A stretch of DNA of 8,650 nucleotides. It comes from MFAQ01 sp964429015 (GTDB taxonomy: Bacteria; Patescibacteriota; Microgenomatia; UBA1400; MFAQ01). The notes below the pieces were generated by a model. It ran no database searches. It was not told the origin of the DNA and saw only the letters and a list, made by a program, of their open reading frames with translations. The position numbers were made by a program, and so were the translations under genes. The first letter of the stretch is position 1. Every line of letters starts with the position of its first letter. Shown piece after piece: positions 3,847 through 8,650 of this stretch. The stretch lies in assembly GCA_964429015.1 (NCBI GenBank), contig CAYSAM010000026.1:1-8650 (forward strand). The letters run 5' to 3'.

Positions 3847-3930
3847 GGAGGAGTCGGATAGTGGTCTATTCCACACGATTGGAAATCGTGCAGGCGCAAG
3901 TCTACGTGGGTTCGAATCCCACCTCCTCCG
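3847..3930 (+). tRNA. tRNA-Ser(GGA)
   Basis: The acceptor is GGAGGAG/CTCCTCC with discriminator G. The D-arm contains GATAGTGGTCTA. The anticodon stem CACGA/TCGTG encloses loop TTGGAAA, giving anticodon GGA. The variable arm is AGGCGCAAGTCT-like and the T-arm GGTTCGAATCC. It reads UCC and UCU. CA follows the discriminator; CCA is not encoded. It lies between the LAGLIDADG-like ORF with its insert and the orphan nuclease gene, whose ATG is 12 nt downstream. Confidence 0.97.
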
Positions 3931-3942
3931 CAAATATAAATA

Positions 3943-4713
3943 ATGATTACGAAAGAAAAAATTGAAGGTTTGATTTTAAAAGGTAGAGATGTTCTAAATA
4001 GTGTTGTGACTCTTCCCTCTGGTGTTTTTGCACCTACAACGGTTGATAACCAAAAATTTTATTCTTGGCAAACTCAAGTTATCCAATATTTATCTTCGAA
4101 CATTCCTGGAGAAAATAGCTATGTTGATGGATTTAGAACACATGTTATTAATAATTATCCTTCACATGTCAAAAGTGGTCTTGGAATATTGCAGTCTGTC
4201 TTAGAAGATGTTTCAGACCTAAACGTTGTTTTGTTGAAAAAAAATGCTGAAACAAATGGTGCGTTGAAATCTTTAGAGAACCTGTTTGATAGGTTTCATT
4301 TGCTTGTTCGAGAACTTAAGAGGAGGCATGACCATAGACATACTTTGGAGGTAAAGGATGAATATGATGTTCAGGATTTAGTTAGAACCTTGTTAAATCT
4401 TTATTTTTTAGACATACGACCAGAAGAATATACTTCGAGTTATGCGGGTAAGTCAGCGAGAATGGATTTTTTGCTAAAAAATGAAAAATTGGTTGTCGAA
4501 TTAAAAATGACAAGAGAAGGCTTGGGAGGTAAGGAGATAGGAGATCAACTAATTCAAGATATCGAGAGATATAAAAACCATCCGGACTGTAAAACTTTGG
4601 TCTGTTTTGTGTATGATCCAGATTCTGTAATCTATAATCCAAGAGGGCTAGAAAATGATTTGAATAGGGAAGATAACAACTTGAAGGTAACGGTTTTTGT
4701 TAGGCCTTTTTAA
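3943..4713 (+). CDS. DpnII/MboI-family PD-(D/E)XK nuclease, orphan
   Basis: The protein has 256 residues. The C-terminal half (about 138-256) has the features of REase_DpnII-MboI domains: DEYDVQDLVRTLL, SARMDFLL with Asp175, VVELK with Glu186 and Lys188 (the D..ExK catalytic core), then GDQLIQDIERYKNHPDCKTLVCFVYDP and a NPRGLENDL stretch. The N-terminal half (1-125) is helical, of unknown role, and resembles N-terminal regions of phage-defence-like nucleases. No DNA methyltransferase is adjacent, so this is not a visible restriction-modification pair. It may be a stand-alone defence or nucleic-acid-degrading enzyme, or its partner may be elsewhere. It starts 12 nt after tRNA-Ser(GGA) with no ribosome binding site and is probably cotranscribed with that tRNA. 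Its place next to a tRNA suggests acquisition by transfer. Confidence 0.85.
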   Translation: MITKEKIEGLILKGRDVLNSVVTLPSGVFAPTTVDNQKFYSWQTQVIQYLSSNIPGENSYVDGFRTHVINNYPSHVKSGLGILQSVLEDVSDLNVVLLKKNAETNGALKSLENLFDRFHLLVRELKRRHDHRHTLEVKDEYDVQDLVRTLLNLYFLDIRPEEYTSSYAGKSARMDFLLKNEKLVVELKMTREGLGGKEIGDQLIQDIERYKNHPDCKTLVCFVYDPDSVIYNPRGLENDLNREDNNLKVTVFVRPF

Positions 4714-4742
4714 CTAGTTGTGTGTTATTAACAACCTTTGGG

Positions 4743-4748
4743 TATAAT
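4743..4748 (+). promoter_or_regulatory. -10 box for dnaG
   Basis: A perfect TATAAT ends 7 nt before ATG 4756, so the primase mRNA should start at or within a base or two of its start codon. The -35 is weak. Confidence 0.6.
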
Positions 4749-4755
4749 TTGGTAG

Positions 4756-6546
4756 ATGAATGATCAAGTTGAGGAGATAAAGAGAAAAAATAATATTGTG
4801 GATATTGTAGGGCAGTATGTGGTGCTTAAAAAGTTGGGAAGACATCACAAGGGATTGTGCCCTTTTCACTCAGAAAAAACACCAAGCTTTCTTGTTAACG
4901 AAGAACTCAATCTTTATAAATGCTTTGGTTGTGGGGCAGGTGGGGACGTAATTAAGTTTTTGATGGAAGTGGAGGGAATAACTTTTCTTGATGCCTTGGA
5001 GAGGTTGGCTGATAGGGTAGGAATAAAACTAGAGAAAAGATCAAATGGTGCGGACAAAAAGACCGAAATGTACGAAGTAATGGAACTGACTGCTAAGTAC
5101 TATAACTGGTTACTAGTTTCTGGAAAATCTGGGGAAATGGCTAGGAAGTACTTGGAAGGAAGAAAGATTTCAGAAAAGATAATTGAAACATATAAATTAG
5201 GATTTTCGCTAAGTAGTTGGGATTCGCTGATTAATTATTTAACAAAAAAGAAAAATTACTCTTTGGAATTATTAGAAAAGGTAGGGTTAGTGGTAAAGAA
5301 AAATGGTGGTGGATATTATGACAAGTTTAGAGGTAGGGTAATGTTTCCTTTGCAAGATTCGGCGGGTAGAGTGGTGGGTTTTACAGGAAGAACATTGCCC
5401 GCCGACAGCAATGCAGTCTTGGCGGCCAGGCCAGATCAAGGGGAACCTCCAAAGTATCTTAATTCTCCGGAAACAGAAATCTATCATAAGGGCAAAATGC
5501 TCTATGGCTTTTACCAAGCAAAAAATGCAATTAGAGAAAAGAAAAGAGTAGTTTTAGTGGAGGGACAAATGGATCAGATTAGTTCTTTTGCTAGTGGAGT
5601 GGGAGAAACTGTTGCTGTAGGAGGAACGGGAATAACTGAAGACCAAATTGAAATGATGGCCCGGCTCGCTACAAAAATATATGTATCTTTGGATGCTGAT
5701 GATGCAGGATACGCAGCAATAAAAAGAACTGTGGATCTTGCAGAAAAAAGAGGTTTGGGTATTAAAGTTGTACAGATAGAGGGTGGTAAGGATCCGGATG
5801 AAATTTCCCGAAGTTCTGCGAGCGCGTGGAAAAAAATGGTAGAAGAAGCGGTTGATGTTTATGAATTTGTAATTGAAAAGGCGATTAAAAAAAATGGAGT
5901 TAGTGGTCCAGAAGAGATAGGAAAAGTGTTGGCCGAAGCAGTTCCTTTTTTGGCAAAAATAGAAAATATTGTAATTAGAGAGGTGTGGGCAAAACGATTG
6001 GCAGAAAAAATAGATGTTAGTTTGAGTAGTGTTTTGGCGGAAATTGAAAAAAGCAAAACAGGTAAAAGTGTTGGAGTGTTTTTAAAAAAAGATGAAGAAA
6101 AAAGAGTAGACACAAGACTGGAAAAATTAATAAAAATTTTGATTGGAAGTTTGTTATCTAAACAGGACCTCACAAAAAAGGTGAAAAAAATATTGTCGGG
6201 TATAGAGGGAAGTGGTGGGGCTTGGAAGGGCTTGGTTTATATTTTGGAGAACACAACAGAACCGATTGAAGTGTCTGATTTGTTGTTGAAAATGCCACCT
6301 GAAATAAGAGATGTGGTGAGTGAAATATATATGCAAACCGAGATAACGGAGGTTGAGGAGGATAATATTTTGGACGTGACGATAAAAATTGCGCGAGAAT
6401 TGATTAGAGAGAGAAGAACGGAGCTGTCTAAACTTAGAGATATGGCTGAGAAGGCAGGCGAAGTGGACAAAGAAAAGGAAATCTTATTGAAGCTTAGAGA
6501 TTTGGGAATTCAGGAAAATAAGCTTTTTTCCCTTGATTTCGCTTAA
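4756..6546 (+). CDS. dnaG: DNA primase
   Basis: The protein has 596 residues, the normal length for bacterial primase, which makes RNA primers at the replication fork together with the DnaB helicase. The CHC2 zinc finger is present (C35-x2-H38 ... C56-x2-C59, within CPFHSEKTPSF and YKCFGCGAGGD). The catalytic core follows, with RGRVMFPL and GFTGR, then the TOPRIM domain: VLVEGQMD with Glu269, the VAVGGTG loop, and SLDADDAG with Asp313 and Asp315. The C-terminal third is Lys/Glu-rich and helical, in the position of the helicase-binding domain, and is poorly conserved as usual. rpoD follows directly, as in the classical rpsU-dnaG-rpoD cluster, but rpsU is absent and an orphan nuclease gene lies upstream. 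The rpoD -35 lies inside the end of this gene. Confidence 0.97.
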   Translation: MNDQVEEIKRKNNIVDIVGQYVVLKKLGRHHKGLCPFHSEKTPSFLVNEELNLYKCFGCGAGGDVIKFLMEVEGITFLDALERLADRVGIKLEKRSNGADKKTEMYEVMELTAKYYNWLLVSGKSGEMARKYLEGRKISEKIIETYKLGFSLSSWDSLINYLTKKKNYSLELLEKVGLVVKKNGGGYYDKFRGRVMFPLQDSAGRVVGFTGRTLPADSNAVLAARPDQGEPPKYLNSPETEIYHKGKMLYGFYQAKNAIREKKRVVLVEGQMDQISSFASGVGETVAVGGTGITEDQIEMMARLATKIYVSLDADDAGYAAIKRTVDLAEKRGLGIKVVQIEGGKDPDEISRSSASAWKKMVEEAVDVYEFVIEKAIKKNGVSGPEEIGKVLAEAVPFLAKIENIVIREVWAKRLAEKIDVSLSSVLAEIEKSKTGKSVGVFLKKDEEKRVDTRLEKLIKILIGSLLSKQDLTKKVKKILSGIEGSGGAWKGLVYILENTTEPIEVSDLLLKMPPEIRDVVSEIYMQTEITEVEEDNILDVTIKIARELIRERRTELSKLRDMAEKAGEVDKEKEILLKLRDLGIQENKLFSLDFA

Positions 6547-6560
6547 AAATGTGGTAAGCT
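6533..6560 (+). promoter_or_regulatory. rpoD promoter inside the end of dnaG
   Basis: TTGATT (6533-6538), a 16-nt spacer, then TAAGCT (6555-6560) with a TGG extension. The -10 ends 12 nt before ATG 6573. A SD-like AGGGA (6561-6565) overlaps the expected start point and may not be in the mRNA. rpoD may also be read through from dnaG. Confidence 0.45.
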
Positions 6561-6572
6561 AGGGAATCTATT

Positions 6573-7676
6573 ATGGCTGATAAAAAGGGACAACTCTCAA
6601 ACCAACAAAAAATTGATTTAATACTCGATCAGGGTAAAGAGCAAGGATTTGTAACACAAGATGATATTTTGGAGTATTTCCCGTACCCGGAAAAGGAAAT
6701 AAATGACTTGGATTTTCTTTATGAGGTTCTTTTTAAAGCTGATGTTGACGTTTTTGAGAGCGTTTTAGCAGGGCAAGATGCTGAGATATTGGAGGCAACG
6801 TCTGACCTTGAAAAAGAGCTAGAATCTCTTTCTCGCATGGAGGAGACGGAGGTCAACGACCCTGTTCGCATGTATCTTAAGGAAATTGGAAGAATTCCAC
6901 TCTTAAAAAGAGACGAAGAGATTGCCTTGGCTCAAAAGGTAGAAAGAGGGAATGAGCACGCCAAAGACATGCTTACGAAGTCTAATTTGCGTCTTGTGGT
7001 GTCTATCGCTAAGAAGTACATGGGTAGAGGAATGAGTTTTTTGGATTTGATTCAGGAAGGTAACAAAGGCTTAATTCGTGCAGTAGAGAAATATGACTGG
7101 ACTAAAGGTTTTAAATTTTCAACTTATGCAACATGGTGGATTCGCCAAGCTATTACTCGCGCCATTGCAGACCAAGCCAGAACAATCCGTATTCCGGTTC
7201 ACATGGTAGAAACTATAAATAAGTTAATTAGAACTCAGCGCAAACTGATGCAAGACTTGGGTCGTGAGCCGACAGACGATGAGGTGGCATTGGAACTAGA
7301 GACGACTCCAGAAAAGGTCAGAGAGATTCTTAAGATTGCCCAAAAGACAACTTCTTTGGAGACACCAATAGGTGATGATGAAGATTCTATGCTTGGGGAC
7401 TTTATTCCTGACGAGCGACAAGCTACTCCTTACGAATCGACCTCGCGACAACTGATGCACGAGAACTTGGAAGATGCTCTTAGTTCTTTGACGGAGCGAG
7501 AAAGTAAGGTGCTCCGAATGCGTTTTGGATTGGACGGTAGTAAACCTTTGACTTTGGAAGAAGTTGGAAAAGTATTTGGAGTTACTAGAGAGCGTATAAG
7601 ACAGATAGAGAGTAAAGCACTTAGGAAACTACGACATCCGAGCAGAAGAAGGAAGTTGCAAGATTATCTTGAATAA
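6573..7676 (+). CDS. rpoD: primary RNA polymerase sigma factor (sigma-70/RpoD)
   Basis: The protein has 367 residues, a compact primary sigma factor without the long non-conserved insert of E. coli RpoD. A shortened region 1.1 (about 10-60) and an acidic linker come first. Region 1.2 is DPVRMYLKEIGRIPLL (about 96-111). Region 2 spans about 115-205 with SNLRLVVSIAKKYMGRGMSFLDLIQEGN, the promoter-melting stretch KFSTYATWWIRQAITRAI, and RTIRIPVHMVE. Region 3 is about 211-285. Region 4 has the HTH LEEVGKVFGVTRERIRQIE (about 328-346) followed by KALRKLRHPSR. All DNA-contact motifs for -10 and -35 are present, so it should recognise the TATAAT/TTGACA-type promoters seen in this window. It directly follows dnaG (26 nt gap) and is convergent with the thymidine kinase gene. 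Confidence 0.97.
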   Translation: MADKKGQLSNQQKIDLILDQGKEQGFVTQDDILEYFPYPEKEINDLDFLYEVLFKADVDVFESVLAGQDAEILEATSDLEKELESLSRMEETEVNDPVRMYLKEIGRIPLLKRDEEIALAQKVERGNEHAKDMLTKSNLRLVVSIAKKYMGRGMSFLDLIQEGNKGLIRAVEKYDWTKGFKFSTYATWWIRQAITRAIADQARTIRIPVHMVETINKLIRTQRKLMQDLGREPTDDEVALELETTPEKVREILKIAQKTTSLETPIGDDEDSMLGDFIPDERQATPYESTSRQLMHENLEDALSSLTERESKVLRMRFGLDGSKPLTLEEVGKVFGVTRERIRQIESKALRKLRHPSRRRKLQDYLE

Positions 7677-7692
7677 AATCTCTTAGAAAATT

Positions 7693-7836
7693 TTAATTGT
7701 TTCGAAGTGTCGCAAAATGCGTACTCACCTCGCTACTGACAAGCATGTGCATAGTTGCGTGCGCTTTTGCTAACACTTCTGCAACGGCATATAATTTTCT
7801 GTTATCTTCTACTATTTGAGAACTGTCATCTGTGAT
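7693..7836 (-). other. short open frame of unclear status after thymidine kinase
   Basis: The gap between rpoD and the thymidine kinase gene (7677-7825) has no clear terminator. On the minus strand it carries a 47-codon stop-free frame that overlaps the end of the kinase gene by 11 nt in another frame. Its translation, including EDNRKLYAVAEVLAKAHATMHM, looks protein-like, with Ala/Leu-rich amphipathic helix character. No ATG, GTG or TTG occurs before its middle (GTG at codon 21, ATG at codon 29). It could be a frameshifted extension, a remnant, or chance. I do not recognise it. Confidence 0.3.
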
Positions 7837-8464
7837 CTATATTTGGTTTGGGTTTGCCGGGGACGATGTGGTGTTTTATACAGCGAGGTTCGTATCTTTG
7901 GCCAGCATTGTTTTCCTCTGCACCTATTAAAATAAGAGGATCGGAATAATTTGCTGGTTGGTCTTTGATTAATCTTTGAGTTCTGGTGGCGTCGTCGCCA
8001 CAAACTTCGCAGACAGCGGTGGGCTTTTCTATTTCGTCGCAAAGAGAAAGTAAAGTGGGCATTTGACCAAAAGGTTCACCGCGAAAATCAAGAGCTAGTC
8101 CACCAAAAACAACCTTAATGTCTGCCTCAAGTAAAGCTTGAACAACCTCGATTATTTTTTCGTCAAAAAATTGTATTTCATCAATAACAACTGTATTTAG
8201 GTGGCCGTGTTCTTGTAAATATTCTTGGACGACATCTAGTATTTCAATCGCAGAGTCTACGGAGTGGGCGGGGTAGCTTTTGGGTTTGTCATCTTTTGTT
8301 TCGCGGGAAACTAGAAGATTGTGTGAGTCCCAGCGATTATCAATACTTGGTTTAAAGGCCAAGACGGATTGTTTTTTTAGTTCAGTGCGCTCGGCTGTGT
8401 AAATTAGGAGCCTGGTTTTACCAGCGCACATAGAGCCGGAGATACCCCTTAGTTTTTCTGTCAT
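7826..8464 (-). CDS. tdk: thymidine kinase
   Basis: The protein has 212 residues, the usual length for type II (Tdk/TK1-like) thymidine kinase, which phosphorylates thymidine to dTMP with ATP in the salvage pathway. The Walker A loop is GSMCAGKT (10-17). Walker B is VVIDEIQFF with Asp95 and the likely catalytic Glu96. It also has the GGLALDFRGEPF segment (121-132) and the lasso loop that binds thymidine, and a structural zinc site from C152-x2-C155 and C195 with H198. The gene is complete. It is convergent with rpoD and divergent from the holin-family gene. TATCAT ends 8 nt before its ATG and no ribosome binding site is seen. Confidence 0.96.
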   Translation of the reverse strand: MTEKLRGISGSMCAGKTRLLIYTAERTELKKQSVLAFKPSIDNRWDSHNLLVSRETKDDKPKSYPAHSVDSAIEILDVVQEYLQEHGHLNTVVIDEIQFFDEKIIEVVQALLEADIKVVFGGLALDFRGEPFGQMPTLLSLCDEIEKPTAVCEVCGDDATRTQRLIKDQPANYSDPLILIGAEENNAGQRYEPRCIKHHIVPGKPKPNIDHR

Positions 8465-8472
8465 AGCAATTT

Positions 8473-8478
8473 ATGATA
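8473..8478 (-). promoter_or_regulatory. -10 box for tdk
   Basis: TATCAT on the minus strand (5 of 6 to consensus) ends 8 nt before the ATG at 8464. The 30-nt gap between tdk and the holin-like gene holds both -10 boxes back to back. Confidence 0.45.
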
Positions 8479-8481
8479 TAT

Positions 8482-8487
8482 GATAAT
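8482..8487 (+). promoter_or_regulatory. -10 box for the holin-family gene
   Basis: GATAAT (5 of 6) ends 7 nt before ATG 8495. The predicted transcript is leaderless. Its -35 would have to lie inside the tdk 5' end. Confidence 0.42.
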
Positions 8488-8494
8488 AGTAGAT

Positions 8495-8650
8495 ATGTTA
8501 ATGAATCTTGTAATAAACGCTTTAGCTTTTTATGTAACTGCCTACTTGGTGCCAGGAATTGTGATTGCAAACTTTTCGGTATTAGTGGTGATTGCGGTGG
8601 TGTGGGGAATACTGACAGTTTTATTGAAACCAATTTTAGTAATTTTGACG
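8495..8650 (+). CDS. phage-holin-family (superfamily IV) membrane protein, partial
   Basis: Fifty-two codons are visible before the window ends. The N-terminus shows INALAFYVTAYLVPGIVI, then a second hydrophobic segment (VLVVIAVVWGILTVLLKPILVIL). This is the pattern of the small four-TM phage_holin_4_2 (YvlD-like) family, in which the LVPGI motif and the N/K-P motif near helix 2 are typical. Despite the name, chromosomal members are not known to lyse cells and their role is unclear. The gene starts at ATG 8495; ATG 8501 is a close alternative. It is divergent from tdk. Confidence 0.8.
   Translation, partial: MLMNLVINALAFYVTAYLVPGIVIANFSVLVVIAVVWGILTVLLKPILVILT

Noticed and set aside
7677..7825. 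Bidirectional terminator between rpoD and tdk
   Set aside because: No stable GC stem followed by a T-run could be found by eye.
1..8650. CRISPR array, IS element or integrase
   Set aside because: No regularly spaced repeats, transposase or integrase motifs, or long terminal inverted repeats were seen.

Overview
The window is AT-rich, gene-dense bacterial chromosome, most like a Candidate Phyla Radiation (Patescibacteria) genome. That assignment is an inference from gene style and is not proven. Support for it: small genes, almost no Shine-Dalgarno sequences, -10 boxes a few bases before start codons, a stand-alone lycopene-cyclase domain, an orphan DpnII/MboI-type nuclease, and LAGLIDADG-like and GIY-YIG endonuclease genes. 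TGA is read as stop and TGG as Trp.

Region 1 (1-3930) is dominated by tRNA genes. Five serine tRNAs (anticodons CGA, ACT, TGA, GCT, GGA) and one arginine tRNA (GCG) are interspersed with short protein genes. CGA, ACT and Arg lie on the minus strand; TGA, GCT and GGA on the plus strand. Directly 5' of three serine tRNAs, on the same strand, sits an endonuclease-like ORF. A GIY-YIG C-terminal fragment precedes Ser(CGA). Two related LAGLIDADG-like ORFs precede Ser(GCT) and Ser(GGA). The two LAGLIDADG-like ORFs share a near-identical promoter, and their reading frames run, or once ran, into the 5' end of the downstream tRNA, which supplies the last codons and the stop. The first has a one-base frameshift near its end. 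The second is separated from its tRNA by an 81-nt insert that repeats the tRNA 5' end and carries two hairpins. The GIY-YIG fragment begins inside a copy of a tRNA-Ser 5' half. This set of tRNA-Ser-associated nuclease genes is the most notable feature here.

Other genes in that region are a two-TM membrane protein, a MazG-like pyrophosphohydrolase starting 5 nt after tRNA-Ser(GCT), a lycopene-cyclase-domain membrane protein on the minus strand overlapping mazG tail to tail by 4 nt, and a HAD hydrolase.

Region 2 (3943-4713) is an orphan DpnII/MboI-family nuclease gene starting 12 nt after tRNA-Ser(GGA), with no methyltransferase beside it.

Region 3 (4756-8650) is core housekeeping: dnaG (primase) and rpoD (primary sigma factor) in the classical order but without rpsU, a convergent thymidine kinase gene, and the start of a divergent phage-holin-family membrane protein that runs off the window.

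Across the window, predicted -10 boxes end about 5-12 nt before start codons, so most mRNAs appear to be leaderless or nearly so. Two genes appear to receive their mRNA 5' ends from processing of the tRNA just upstream.
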